NCBI GenBank assembly: GCA_018296165.2
Contig: JACKQL020000028.1
Location: 620,001-684,000, forward strand
Source: Termitomyces sp. T153
Lineage: Eukaryota > Basidiomycota > Agaricomycetes > Agaricales > Lyophyllaceae
Direction: 5' to 3'
Length of the DNA: 64,000 nt
Part shown: in pieces, positions 34,902 through 46,144 of the stretch
Layout of the letters: the number at the start of each line of letters is the position of its first letter
How positions within the stretch are numbered: the stretch's first letter is position 1
Notes under the pieces: model-generated
Databases searched by the model: none
Told to the model about the DNA's origin: nothing
The model's input: only the letters and a program-made list of their open reading frames with translations
Program-made: the position numbers and the translations under genes

Positions 34902-36340
34902 TTGATGATTCAATATATCATGATCATACGATGCAGGAATTCAGAACAAGATACTAAATACCTCTGCATGCTTCATCTCAATCGTTTCGCTCGATGGTTC
35001 TTTTTGACATATCTCATGCAATACCTTTGACAGTCTATATCTATATCTGGTCGCATGTTTAGTACATGCGCCCTTTAAACTGAATGAAACCTACACTTGA
35101 TATTCTTTCGAGATTTTTCCGCATATATAACCAAGTCCTGAAAGTAAAAGTAAAGCATATAGACATCACACGTTATCATGTGGAAATAGATCGTTGCACA
35201 TTGACTGATTCTTTTGCACCTTTGTTCCTACTTGCGTGGAATGAGGAGATCTTCGAGATATGATTTGACCTCCCGGCATTCTTCAATACCATATCTCACA
35301 GTTTTCAGGGTGACACGTCCATCCGGCCTAGCACAATGATCGAGCCCACCTCGGACTCCCAATTTACTATGCATGGGATGCTCAAATATTGTATCTGCTT
35401 CGGATCGGGGGCAGTTTATCTACAAGTAGAGACCTGAGAATGTCGTTGCTGAAGAAGTGTTGTGGGCGAAAAATAGGAAAAACTTGATGTGGACAGGATA
35501 GGCTCCCAGGATATAACAGCTTTGTGATCATGAATTTTTCATCAATAAATTCCCTGGTACTGCTGAGAGTTGTGATGACTGATGTATGAAAGATGGAATG
35601 TGAAGTGTCGTGATAATACTTTGTAGCTTCCTGGGATATCATCACAGATATAACTTACAGAGCTTGCCCCTAGCTATATCGATGTAACGTAAAGCCGACT
35701 GTATATTACCTGCAGAGTAAAACACAGTTTTAGTCTACAGTAGTAAATAAGTCGTTGTGAATTAAGGATGAACTAATTCTACTCACCCTCAGTCACTCGA
35801 TGTAACGTAAAGTCGACTGAGGGTGTTTGTCATGTACTCTAGAATAAGAGGGAAAATAAAATAAGGTTTAGAGACAAAGACTTGCAAATACCGATCGCCT
35901 GACTGTGCGCTCATAGCGCAGGGGATAACAGGAGGTATGCCATGAAAGGAAGTAAGATGTAATATGACGTATGTCGATGGTGATGTATATCTATCCTCAA
36001 CAGAGACAATCAATGAACGCTTGGATCTGTTGACAAGATCAAATCCAAAACAAGAGAAAATAGATCATGATTGGTTAGTGAATGACATCAGCAAAAAGTC
36101 ACTTTGATTATATGGCCAAATCATTGAACTAATATGATCCCAGTGATGTAATAAGTAAGCAATTCATAACTCGACTCCTCAACTGACTCTTCATCTGACT
36201 CTGCATTGTCCTCTGTTTGATGCAGTTCCAGGAAGGGAGATTGCTGTTGCCATTGTCATCATCATTGACATCATCATGATTGTCATTGCTGATGTGATTG
36301 TGATTGTGATTGCCATTGCCATCAGATTCTTCAATTAGAG
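34902..36340. other. Intergenic; left edge of the CpG-poor island
   Basis: No gene. A 22-bp direct repeat TCGATGTAACGTAAAG(C/T)CGACTG occurs near 35678 and 35798. From about 36100 the sequence becomes AT-rich and loses CpG. A low-complexity run of CATTG/CATCAT at 36240-36330 would encode Asn/Asp/His on the minus strand. Confidence 0.45.
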
Positions 36341-36344
36341 TCTT

Positions 36345-37870
36345 TCAGCTCTCAAGCTTGTGCTTGATTGGTTCATCTGAATCAGTAACATCTGGTTGTG
36401 ATACCTTCTTATACTTCAGATCCTGCTGTGACAGTTCCTCTTGGCACTCTTCTTCCTCTTCCTCTAGGTGCTGATGGCATTCACACTGAGCTTTCTTGAG
36501 GCAAGATATGATGGTGCTGGGCTTTGGGGGTGGCACTGAAGCTTTGCAATTCTGGTGGATGGTACTGTCTTTATTATAGAACATACTGCAAACAAATATT
36601 AGTAACAATAATGAAAAAGAAGAAATATTTACTCATTCCAATATTTTAGGGTCTCACATGCCCACTTGCTGTTGATTGGTTGAAATAGTGCCAGAACATT
36701 GTAGTATAAATCTGGAAAGGAAAATCTACCACTCATCATTATCCACTATGAGATGGAACTCAGAGCAAATCTTGTCTAAACCAATAATATCAGATCAGAA
36801 TATGTACAAGTAATTGTTACTTATCTGAACAGCTGAATATGCAATGAGCTCTGGGGTTGATTGTCACACAGATTAACTTATCTGCAATTGGCTGCTTTGT
36901 TGAAACTATAATGACTTGTTTGACACCAGATCCACATAGCATGTGACAGAAGACCTGAAAGACTGTCAGCATAATAAGATAAAGATAAAGATAAGTGCAT
37001 GCTGATGAGAAGCACCCCTTGGCAAAGTCCCTACATGATCTTCTCATATTTGTCAGACTCCATGTCATCTGTGAAGCTAGTCTTGCTTGTTCAAAAGCAT
37101 TGAGTGTCATCATACATAAAGAGTGGGAAGTCATGTGCTGTCACTTCAACCTGGCCAGTGCCAAGCATCAAGCAAAATCTGAAAAACAGGCTAAGTACAA
37201 TAACAAAATATGAGATAAGCTTATGTGTCATTATATTTCCAAGCTAACTCAGCAACATAATAAAAGACCAGTATCATGATGGTGGAATCCACACTTGTGT
37301 TTCTTGTTGAGTAATGGTACAGTAATGGTGTCCACCAGGTATTGAATGCTTGAATTTTGCATTAGTGTAATTATACCATCCTTCATTTTATGAGTATCTG
37401 CCATGTGAGCATTTGTTACTCCATCTTGAAACTAGAAAGGTGTTGATAAAGATAAATGATGTATGTGTACCACATCAACAAGTTTTTGCAAGCCACTCTC
37501 ATAGTAGTCCTCCCCCTCCATATCATGGCACAGCCTCATCAAATGTTTATGAATCAATGAATTGAGTGACTTCATTATCTTGAAGGCCTTGAGTTGGATT
37601 TTTCCATGTTCAATCTAGAGGTACATACAATGAGTATTTCAATGCATATAAGTTGCAAAACATATGTAACTCACTTTTTGCCTTCACCATCTTCATCATC
37701 TCCTTTATCATCTCTATCATCATTCTGATCCTGAGATGTGATATAGGAGATGGTGGGAAGTCTTGCTGCAATTGGGCCACACATGAAAACTGCATTGAGT
37801 TCCAGAAACACATTTTCATTGAGTATTACAAAATATAACAATGTAATAACTAGGCTGAAACATCTCAAAA
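36345..37870 (-). pseudogene. Relic resembling Agaricomycete DUF6698 proteins
   Basis: On the minus strand, fragments in changing frames follow the order I associate with DUF6698 proteins: LKAFKIMKSLNSLIHKHL (about 37580), HHHDTGLLLC (about 37270), a PLFMYDD segment (about 37110), LCQGVLL (about 37020), VNLCDNQPQSSLHIQLFR (about 36870) and after an intron CSEFHLIVDND (about 36760). An acidic tail with EEEEEE (about 36460) ends at 36345. Stops and frame changes are frequent and CpG is nearly absent. The assignment rests on memory of the family pattern, so it needs a profile search. It may be the second half of the relic at 37890-40126, which is on the same strand and directly upstream. Confidence 0.45.
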
Positions 37871-37889
37871 AAGTCTAAAAAATGTCAAT

Positions 37890-40126
37890 AAAGTTTAGTG
37901 GCCCTTATCCTCTTCATGCTTCCTTCATCTTCTTGGCTACCACTTCCTCAGCATGTTCATTGGCCTTTCTCTTACCTGCTAGACAACTGGAGGACAGGGT
38001 ACATTTGGTGGGGGGTTGTGTGGCATGGGAGGCATTGCAGCCAAGTCATGGCACAATCTCATCTGGAGCATGAGGTGGTGCTGGGCCTGTTGTATCCACA
38101 TCCATTGATTGCCCAGTTACAGCAATAGGACCAACCAAAATGGATTTAACACCAGTGGATTCATTGCTGGCTGCTGGTCCAGTGGCAATGGCAGAGTCAG
38201 TGACACTGGCAGCAGGCCCAGTGGGGGTGATTGAGTTAGTGGCAATGGCCAAGTTGGTGACACTGGTAGTGGGCCCAGTGGGTATGATGGAGTCAGTGGC
38301 AGACCCACTAGGAATACTGGAGTCAGTGACAGTAGCAATGGGATTACTGAGGAGAGCAGAGTCATCAGCAATGGTGGATTGATTGACAGCAGTGGCATAG
38401 TCCATCTTGCTCTCATCCTCCTTGGGCTAGGCAGCCTCATCATTGTTGGGCTCTTCTGCCTCAGCAATGGGTGCCAGAGTAGAAGTCAGCACAGGTGGAA
38501 AGCTGCTGGTGCCAGAGGCTGGTTGGATGAGGGGTGATGAGATTTGAAGCTGGTTTTGAATGTTGTCAACCATGCTCCAGAGAGCAACAATGTTGACTTT
38601 GTTCTGCATGAGATGCCCAGCATAAGCCTCAACAGTCTGCTTTGTCCTGTTGAGGTTAGATGTTATGCCCACAACACTTGTGTCCATGATGTCCATGTGC
38701 TTGTTGAGCACTCTAAGCATCATATTATACTGCCAGAGCATCTTCTCCATTTCTGTAAACCTTGTCTCTTCAGCTAACACAAACCCTGACCTCATCTCTT
38801 CTGATACAACCTTGATTCCTTTATTGATGAAATCAAGCTGTTGGCTCAACCCCACCATAGTTTGTGTAAGGATGGCCTCAACAGATTTGGTGGAGGAGAG
38901 CAGATCTGCTCACTGCTTGCCCTTTCTCTTTCTGCACATTATCAGCAGGTCCACATGCTCCTTTCCCTTTCTGCTGGCTACTGGCAGATGCATCCATTCC
39001 TTTCTCCTTCCCTTTTCCATGGCCACAGGCATATCCACTCAGCAGATTGTTGACAGCCCAGCAACTGGTGTTGTTGGTTCTGTCTGTTGTTAGTAGATAA
39101 TTTCAGTTGGCAAAATCAACACTTACCCTTGACATACTTGAAAGACTTTGGTTTTCTCTGCCTTTTCTCCTTCTTTCTCTTCTTGCCCTTGTTTCTCTGG
39201 ACCTCTTCTTTGTGATCCTTTGTGAGACTGCATGTTTTTTTGAGGACAAACTAGCAGGCATTGCATGAGGTTCCTCTCTTTGTCTTGACACATTGGAGCC
39301 CCTTCTTTGACAGTATTGGCAAGGAGGGTGGACCATGCCCCTGTGCATGGAGGTGCTGTCATGAGGTACTCCCCTAACCTCATTGATGGTGTGATCTTGC
39401 CCTGCCAATGTTTCTCATCATTGGAATGATCATTGTTGTCATTGTTGTTGTCTTTGTCCAAGGCAACTAATTCATACTCAGAATGGCTGGGCAAGGGAGG
39501 ACTATGAGGGGGAGTTTGGGCAGTGTATTTCCTCCATTCTCATTGGGGAATCTGTGCTTTGCTAGCCTTTCTGATTAGCTGGGGCTAGGATGGGACCAGC
39601 TCTGCTGGGGACAATGGACTTGACACCAATACTCTACTGGGTTTTGATGAGGGATCTGCTGCCAGCATTGGTGGATCAATTGCTGAAATCTATTTAAAAA
39701 TTTCCAAAGATGAAGGATCCACTGTTGAACATGGACCTGCTACTCCTCCTGCTGTCTGGCCCTTGTTGACCTCCTGGGCTTCCTTCCTTGCCTGTGACTC
39801 CTTGAAATACACCCATGCCTTCTCTTTCAACTCCTCAATTGCCTTTGCATCTGACAGCTTGCCTAATAAAATTTGGAGGACCTTGTTGGAAAAGCTTTTC
39901 CTAGCCTCCAGGATAAGTTGTTTGTCCTTGGTCTGGGAAATTTGCTTCCACAAAGATTTCTTGAACACCATCTGTGAGTGTTGCATATTATCCTACAAGT
40001 AGGGTTGCTCACCAATTCTTTAACCCTACCCTGGAGATCTGACAAGTCTCCTCTCAGAGCAGAGACCCACACAGAGTTCTCAGTGTTGTAGAGCTGTTGG
40101 AAAAGGACCTCAGTGGATGGAGACAT
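37890..40126 (-). pseudogene. Relic of a zinc-cluster-like, coiled-coil nuclear protein
   Basis: Reading 40126 to 37890: start MSPSTEVLFQQLYN, an intron, a helical Lys-rich segment to about 39690, a PSHSEYELVALD segment, then a Cys pattern at about 39330-39230: PPCQYC, one lost base, KKGLQC, eight residues, CNAC, seven residues, C. That is CX2CX6C-X8-CX2CX7C, the spacing of fungal Zn2Cys6 clusters. A Lys/Arg-rich block and an intron follow, then a coiled coil at 38860-38560 (VGLSQQLDFINKG...), imperfect TGP-SVT-SAIA repeats (38400-38080) and a final KRKANEHAEEVVAKKMK nuclear-signal-like end. Several stops and frameshifts make it dead. The protein was probably nuclear; its function is unknown. 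Confidence 0.5.
38080..38400 (-). repeat. Imperfect tandem repeats encoding TGP/SVT units
   Basis: Within the relic the minus strand repeats codons for variants of TGPxxSVTxSAIA about four or five times, with nucleotide units of roughly 30-60 bp sharing AGTCAGTG and GGCCCAGTGGG. Confidence 0.7.
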
Positions 40127-40959
40127 AGTGTAGTGGACAGCAATGAGCAGATGAGTGGTGGCTGGTGAGCAAAAGAGGACTTGAAAGTTAAGAATTTAAA
40201 AAATAGAGTCACATGCCTCTGTTGATTTATGTGTACTATCCAAAAGCAGTATGGCTGCCAAAGAAGGTTGCAGCTTCCAATTTTGATGGCTGCCAACAAT
40301 TGATGCCTTCCAAAGAATCTGATCCTCTATGAAGAATTCTGATGCATTCCCAAGCATCTAAAAAAACCTTGACCAATATGATGTGTTCTTCTTTGATTTT
40401 GTTCAATTGGCATAATGCTGTGTTTCTGCTGTTCCTTGATTGTTATTTCTGCAGTTAAAATAGATTTTCATATCACTTTTCATTTAAGTGGCTTGTTGCC
40501 AATGGTGGTACCAGCTTTGGCCACCCCCTGTCTTCTCAGTGGCTTTCTGGTGGCACTGGGCAGATACATTCCTGAGGGCAAATTTCATCACAAGCAGTGG
40601 CAGCTGATCATGAGAAATAGCCAGTGGCTGGACCTGCTGCCAGTCCACTGACACCAGCAGATTTTAGTGTTGAGCAGGGCTGGTCACTGTTAAATGTAAT
40701 TGCAATGGACCTGGTAGTAATTAGCAGCTCCAGATCCTGGTCAAAGGACTCTACTGGATGTGTATAATATGGCACAATGTATGGCCTCCACAGCACCCAT
40801 ATAACATGCTACATCATGGGGATTCCGCTATGGTGTAGCAGACTCCACCAGTGATGTAGGATACAATTTGAAGTATGCTCCGCTGTAATGTAGGACACAC
40901 TACATATGTATGTCTCTATGTGACTGGCATGTCTGAAAAAGCATTGGGCTGGAGTACCT
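40127..40959. other. CpG-poor DNA, nothing recognised
   Basis: No coding or element signature. Three short CTACAT/GATGTAG phrases occur at 40810-40910. Confidence 0.4.
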
Positions 40960-41090
40960 ACTGTAATGTCCATAATTCCACCCCTTATGTACTGCAAGTG
41001 CTAGGACACTAGAGCTCCAGGAAATCACATAAAAATAGTACTTGAAGAAAATAAAATGGCACATTCATTCATTCATTCATTCATTTATGT
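40960..41090 (+). mobile_element. 3' tail of a second retroposon copy, ending in (ATTC)n
   Basis: The block from TGTCCATAATT through CCACCCC, TACTGCA, CTAGGACAC and AAATAAAATGG aligns with 44354-44450 at the end of the retroposon at 43523-44485. Here the tail ends in (ATTC)n where the other ends in (TC)n. The 5' head is not present. Confidence 0.6.
41063..41086 (+). repeat. (ATTC)n microsatellite
   Basis: About six ATTC units at the end of the retroposon tail. Confidence 0.9.
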
Positions 41091-41929
41091 CATCAAAGTA
41101 CTTGGTTAGTCAATGAAGGCAGGGTAATTGTTGGAGTTTAGCAGTTGGGACTCAATCACAGGGCTTGAAAAGCCTTGATGCACAGTTGCCACAAACATTG
41201 TTCCTTCACAGAGTTCAAACTGCTTGCTAACTGAATGTTGACTAATCAAAGTACATGATTCAAGACATCCCCCTTTCAACTACATATGACTCTCTTCCTG
41301 CACATAATATAGAAGTGGTAGTGGTAGGAGGTTTGGCTGACAGCTGGCTAATGAAGAGGTGACCAGCAGGCCACAGCTGTGAGAAACTAGTGGGCTAGCA
41401 TAATGCAGCAGTAGGCCAGGGGTGGACAAGGAGCAGGCTGCATAGCAGGTGATGGAGTCAACAAGAGGCAGGGGTGCACAGAGAGTTGGAGGCCAGGTGT
41501 GCAAGTGGTTGTCTGGCACTAGAGTGAGGTCAACATGGCCCAGGAACCAATGAGCAGCAGTGAGCAGCAAGCAAGTGGCAAGCAGGCCAGTGTTAAGCAG
41601 CAGCAGGCAGGCAGCAAGCAAGGGGCAACACTACTACTCCAGGTATGGGTTGGAGCATGTAGAGTAGTGTGTCAGGGTGGTAGAGTGGGGTTATACTTGG
41701 CAAGGGCAAGTAGGGAGTAGTGTTGATGTAGCAGGCTAGGGAGGGGCACTGTGTAGGAGTCAGACAACTTGTAAGGGGACATCAGCTGTGGATAGTCCAA
41801 GCCAAACATACCACTCACATCCTGACCATCCAGTCAAGAGGTGAGCAGCAAGCAAGCTGGCCAGAGGCACAGCAGACAAGTGGTGGGCAATCAATGAGAG
41901 GCAAAATGAATAAGAATTAATAGAGTGAT
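41091..41929. other. CAG/GCA-rich non-coding DNA
   Basis: No gene. Between 41530 and 41640 and again at 41840-41900 the sequence is rich in AGCAG, AGCAAGC and GGCAGGC phrases. CpG is almost absent. Confidence 0.4.
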
Positions 41930-42290
41930 CATGGGATAAGAAATAAAAAATATGTTATATAAGCTATGATGACTAAAATAGACAAAACTTCGAAAGCGTG
42001 TAACCGTTTACCAAATCCCCATCAATATCTGATTTAGCAACATCATTGTTGTAGGATTAGCCCAAACACAAATAAAAAGATTATTCGCTTATAGTACAAT
42101 CTCACACATTGGATCTACTTTAATACCTACTTTAATCTATACTTTCTTTAGCTACAAAAAATATAGAGAGTGGAAGTTTTTATTTAAGAAGTGGTAAAAT
42201 ATGATTTAAATCAAGTATCCTTCTTAGCTGAAAGAACTGGAACTTTCTACGGTCAATGTAGTGAGATCTAGTTTTTAATAAAGGTGTGTT
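41930..42290 (+). other. Nuclear insertion of mitochondrial DNA (nad2 and cox2 fragments)
   Basis: A sharply AT-rich block. The plus strand near 42055-42115 encodes GLAQTQIKRLFAYSTISHIG, the conserved core of NADH dehydrogenase subunit 2. Near 42228-42270 it encodes AERTGTFYGQCSEI, the copper-site region of cytochrome oxidase subunit 2 (FYGQCSE), followed by a stop. The two genes are not normally this close, so the insert is a composite or rearranged. Exact borders are uncertain. Unlike its surroundings it keeps CpGs (TTCGAAAGCG, ATTCGC). Confidence 0.75.
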
Positions 42291-42829
42291 TAATGAAGAT
42301 AATTTATCTATCTTATTATCTATCTTCAGAGGGCAAGGCAAGGCAAGGGGCCACACTGGCTGAGCTTACAGTTATGCTAGTAAAGAAACCTGGAAGCAAT
42401 GCTATTGTCTGGACTGGGGACATTCTATCCCAGGTCTGCCTATATACTACAAGGCTACTAAATGACTAAGTACCTATGACTACATTGGAGACCTCTGACT
42501 ACAACCCTAATGATAAAGCAGAGGCCAATGACTATGAAATATTGACTAAATGGGCCCAGTAGTAGAAGAATCAATGATCAACAATAATATACTATGTGCC
42601 AGGTACAATATACCCATTAGGCCTTGCAGCCAAGATGGTGAGGGAGTAAGAAGGGGCCAGGCAGTCTGGAGGTCAGCTAGATAGAGGTGCAAATCCTCAC
42701 AGACTAAACTAGGCAAGGGTGGGATGGTCCAAGAACCAGTCCCCTTACAGGTCCTACTGCTTGGGAGGTTGTGGAAAAGCCTTAGAATACAAACTCTCCA
42801 TGCTTTTATCCTTTAATAAATGTTTCAAT
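42291..42829. other. Decayed DNA, nothing recognised
   Basis: Begins with a TATCT repeat and a (GGCAA)n-like run near 42330. It may be the 5' part of the Plavaka element but shows no recognisable domain. Confidence 0.35.
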
Positions 42830-43522
42830 CTTTTGACTCATATGTAGTCTTATTCTGCCAAGACTTTTACTCTTGCTACTCTTGATCATCCAGTTTATTC
42901 TGTGATCCTAGCACCAGACTTTAAATCTGAGGACTTTGAGAACTTTAGTGCCACTGTGGAGAACAAGTGCTTGGACCATTTGCCTACCAATGAGTTTAGA
43001 GACTCAGGAGGCCAGTCAGCTCTTCCACCCTGGGCAACCAGTGATATTTGGAAGAGACCATCTCCCTCTTTCCTGTACTCAAAAATCATATCAGTCTGAG
43101 CAAGATGCACCAACTTTCCAAATTGACTTTTTTCATCATGATATTTTGGTATTCAAATCAATTGCTCAAAGTGTATCTGCAAAGAAAATTCACTGTAGAG
43201 GATTTCAGCAACTCTAGAAACCATCAGAGGATGTACTGGAACAATGTGTCTATGGAGAAGCCTATACTTCAGAAAAGTCTTTGCAGATGGAGAAGAAAAT
43301 TTCACCAGATGAAGATGGTCTTGAGATGGTTATTGTTCCACTTATGCTATATTCTGACTCAACATGTTTGGCAAACTTTGGAGCTGCATCTCTTTGGCCA
43401 CTTTATATGTAGTTTGGTGGTTTCTCAAAGTATATTTGAGGTGCTGTCAACAGCTTTTCTGCAAATTATCTGGCATACTTTCCATCAGTGCATCAAAAAT
43501 GTTTGTTTTCAATTATTTCTGA
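42830..43522 (+). pseudogene. Plavaka-type (CACTA-like) transposase, first part
   Basis: Fragments in shifting frames match the fungal Plavaka transposase order: FQIDFFHHDILVFKSIAQS (about 43115), VYGEAYTSEKSLQMEKKI (about 43250), VIVPLMLYSDSTCLANFG (about 43335), ASLWPLYM (about 43390) and NSFSANYLAYFPSV (about 43455). Stops and frameshifts interrupt it. The frame is then split by a retroposon at 43523 and resumes at 44486. Transposases of this group cut and paste CACTA-like DNA elements. No terminal inverted repeats were found. Confidence 0.7.
43510..43522 (+). repeat. Left target-site duplication of retroposon
   Basis: CAATTATTTCTGA, matched at 44486-44498 by CAATTATTTTTGA (one mismatch). 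Together they frame the retroposon exactly. Confidence 0.85.
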
Positions 43523-44448
43523 GGGGGCGCAGTGGCTCAGCTGGCACCATCGCATCCCAAAGTGGGTCACATGATTTGCAAGTGCAAGGCCGGGGTTTCA
43601 ACTCTGGCTGAGTGTACCCATGTGGAAAAACACCTTAGACACCACATGAGTTCTTCGAGGCTGCCAGAAAGCCACCACCCGCACATGTTGATTAGGAAGG
43701 CTTTCTCGGTCAGGCTGCCCCAGAATGACCAATCAGCACATGATACAATGAGGCATGGTGACCACCATGCTCATACCAGATGACAAAAACAGATGGTTTC
43801 CCTGGCTTGATGGATTTGGGAGAGGGTCTCAGGCTCCTTGCTGACCAAGCAGGTCAAGGTACAGGTAGGTGAGAGGATAGGAGTCAACAGTTCAATCAGG
43901 CTGCCGACATTACTGTGTGGTCCATTGGATGGTTTGGTGAGGTAATTACTACAGCTGCCAGTTTGATTGGGTGCCTAGCTAATTGGTGTGGCATGTCTGT
44001 CACTGAGGTGGCCCACTGGCCATTCTGTCGCAGGTTCCAAATCTCAGGATCAATCTTCTGAAAGTATCATCTGGGTGTGGGAAAGGGTGTGTTGTGATAC
44101 CCTTACTGGTGTGATGGAATGGGAGCTTAGAGCTGGAGTGACATTCTTCACAGGACAAACCAACACACACACAGTAAGCCCTGCTGAGTATAGCTGGGTT
44201 TAGAAATTGGGATGGCATGTTAATGGCAGATGGTGTGGGACTTAGGATGGGAAGTAGTATGAACTCTGACGAAGTCAAATTGTAGTAAAGTGGCTATGAG
44301 GCATAACTGGCATCAGCTGAAAAGGGATCAGGCCAGAGAACTAGCTGGAGTGTCCATAATTACCACCCCCCATTACATACTGCAGGACCTAGAACACAAT
44401 GTTCAAGGATTATTCCATGTGAAAATAGGTCTCAAAGGAAATAAAATG

Positions 44449-44485
<37 letters not shown>
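43523..44485 (+). mobile_element. tRNA-headed retroposon (SINE-like), 963 bp, with (TC)n tail
   Basis: The 5' end GGGGGCGCAGTGGCTCAGCTGG contains a good RNA polymerase III A box (TGGCTCAGCTGG) and about 70 bp on a B-box-like GGGTTTCAACTC. The 3' end AAATAAAATGAA is followed by (TC)n. A 13-bp target duplication flanks it. No coding frame with a domain is visible, so mobilisation in trans by a LINE is likely. At 963 bp it is unusually long for a SINE. Its CpGs are still present, unlike the transposase it interrupts, which supports a recent insertion. Confidence 0.75.
44451..44484 (+). repeat. (TC)17 microsatellite tail
   Basis: Uninterrupted TC dinucleotides ending the retroposon. Confidence 0.95.
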
Positions 44486-44487
<2 letters not shown>

Positions 44488-44632
44488 ATTATTTTTGATG
44501 TCTTTTTTATTCAGCTCCCTGACCTTGTTCAAGATCATCATGAGAAGCTCTTTGGTATGACTGCATCCAAGTCTATCTTGATACATCTCAAATGAGAATT
44601 GATGCAAGCAGCTTGGAGATTACTTATCACAG
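44486..44632 (+). pseudogene. Plavaka-type transposase, part after the retroposon
   Basis: Encodes LPDLVQDHHEKLFG and HLK-stop-ELMQAAWRLLIT, the segment expected directly after the AYFPSV block in Plavaka transposases. It ends at about 44632 where an antisense adenylation-domain fragment begins. Confidence 0.65.
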
Positions 44633-45180
44633 GTAAATTTGAATACATCTATGGCATGGTAGTGTCCTGATGTAACCAGTTGATGAGATTTATCATCCTG
44701 TAGTATAATCATGATTCCTATATCCATCTGCAGCTTCATGTAATGCCAGTCATGTTCACCAACAATTCTATTGGTGGGAGCAATTGGACTGAGTTCTGTA
44801 CAACCTGAGATACAAGGATGCTTAGAACTGGAACATGTATGCAATGATAAGGCTTACCCCAGTGATTCAGATTCCCATCAACAAAACTTCAACACCAAAG
44901 TTTTCCTTCATGGGAGCTTACCCAGTTGCAACAATTTCTAAGTCTCTCAAAGTTTTTGACAATTTCTGAGTCTTTCAAAGTTCTGAGTCCCAGGCCACCT
45001 GGCAAACCTATCATCTCTTCCACAATGGAGGGAACTGTAAACAAGTACTGTGCCCCAGCTGTTTCAATAGTATGCAATACCATTTTTCCCATTGGAATGA
45101 TGGATGCTGGTGACAAGATGAAGGGTATTCCAATCAAAGGCAATAGATGGAGGGCAAGGGAACCAAAGCCCTAAAATATG
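44630..45180 (-). pseudogene. Captured AMP-binding (adenylation) domain fragment of an NRPS-like reductase
   Basis: The minus strand encodes PLIGIPFILSPASIIPMGK, TAGAQYLFTVPSIVEEM, GLRTLKDSEIV, then after a small internal duplication APMKENFGVEVLL, an intron, CTELSPIAPTNRI and DWHYMKL-DIGIMI. This order matches the adenylation domain of fungal NRPS-like carboxylate reductases (the core TE motif is CTEL here). A 24-bp tandem duplication of the TTTGARAGACT-AGAAATTGT stretch and stop codons destroy the frame. Only part of one domain is present and an intron is retained, so it is a genomic fragment, not a processed copy. Confidence 0.6.
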
Positions 45181-46139
45181 TTAATGCACAGGATTGAGAT
45201 GGCAGTATTCACACCTACATTGTACAGGGGTAATGTAGGGACCACATATTGGAAAGGCTCCTGCTGTTGGGGCAGATGGTAGCAAGTGGCAAATATGAGA
45301 GGGTAGGCTTGTTCATGATAGGATCAGCTTTGGTAGCCCCATCATTTTGTTTCTGAGGAGTGCATGACAAGAGCATCCAAGTTGTTGCACTTCTGACTTG
45401 TGTACATAGAAGGTATCTAAATGTTGTTCCTGTTATGATCAGGAGTCAGGAGGTCATCATACCCAAGAGTATGGATGAGGGTTCTGAGATCTATTTATAG
45501 ATTAAGGCCTTTGCTCCTGGTTTTCTTGTCCTTGATATTGTGTATTTGTTTTTTTTTGTTTTTTTTTTTCAATACTAGGATAGATATTCTGCATAATTCT
45601 GTGCTACATTCCATCTTATATCTATGTGCATATGTATCTCTTATATTTGAATTTATGCTCAATGCAATAAAAAAAACATAATTTTGTGTGTATGTATAAG
45701 ATGGAGATGTAGCCATCAAATTGCCACCAGCTTTCCTTTGATTTACATAATCTGTTATGCTCTCCCTTGCTATCATTGGTATACTATATACCCTCTTCTG
45801 CATGATATTCCAATTGATACATATGTACTCATGTATCTCTTATATGCTTAGATCCATGCTTGATGCAACTATTTCTTGGAGAGGTATAACTTCATGTGTA
45901 TAAACTGTGTCTAAATGACCTTTGAACTGAAGATGTTGTCATTACCTTGTAGACAGCTTTCCTTTGATTTACATAATACATAAGCTCTCCCCTGATATCA
46001 TTGATCATTGTTGATGAACAAGTGTGCATCAAGTCCAGAACTCTGTGATTTCAGCTGGAAAAGGAAAAGCCCATTTTTGCTGAGAAAGACAATGGGTGCT
46101 TTAAATAATGCCCTACTCAGAGAGGCTTTGGGTGGTCAT
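45181..46139. other. AT-rich non-coding DNA with a tandem duplication
   Basis: No gene. See the duplication at 45610-46010. A poly-T run lies at 45540-45570. Confidence 0.4.
45610..46010 (+). repeat. Diverged tandem duplication, ~190-bp units
   Basis: 45610-45790 and 45815-46005 share ATGTATCTCTTATAT, ATGCTYRATGCAA, TCATGTGTATAA-like text, AGCTTTCCTTTGATTTACATAAT, GCTCTCCC and ATATCATTG-like ends. Confidence 0.7.
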
Positions 46140-46144
46140 CTATA

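Noticed and set aside
41530..41900. CAG-rich stretch as a polyglutamine gene
   Set aside because: The longest frame is 61 codons with no Met context or splice support.
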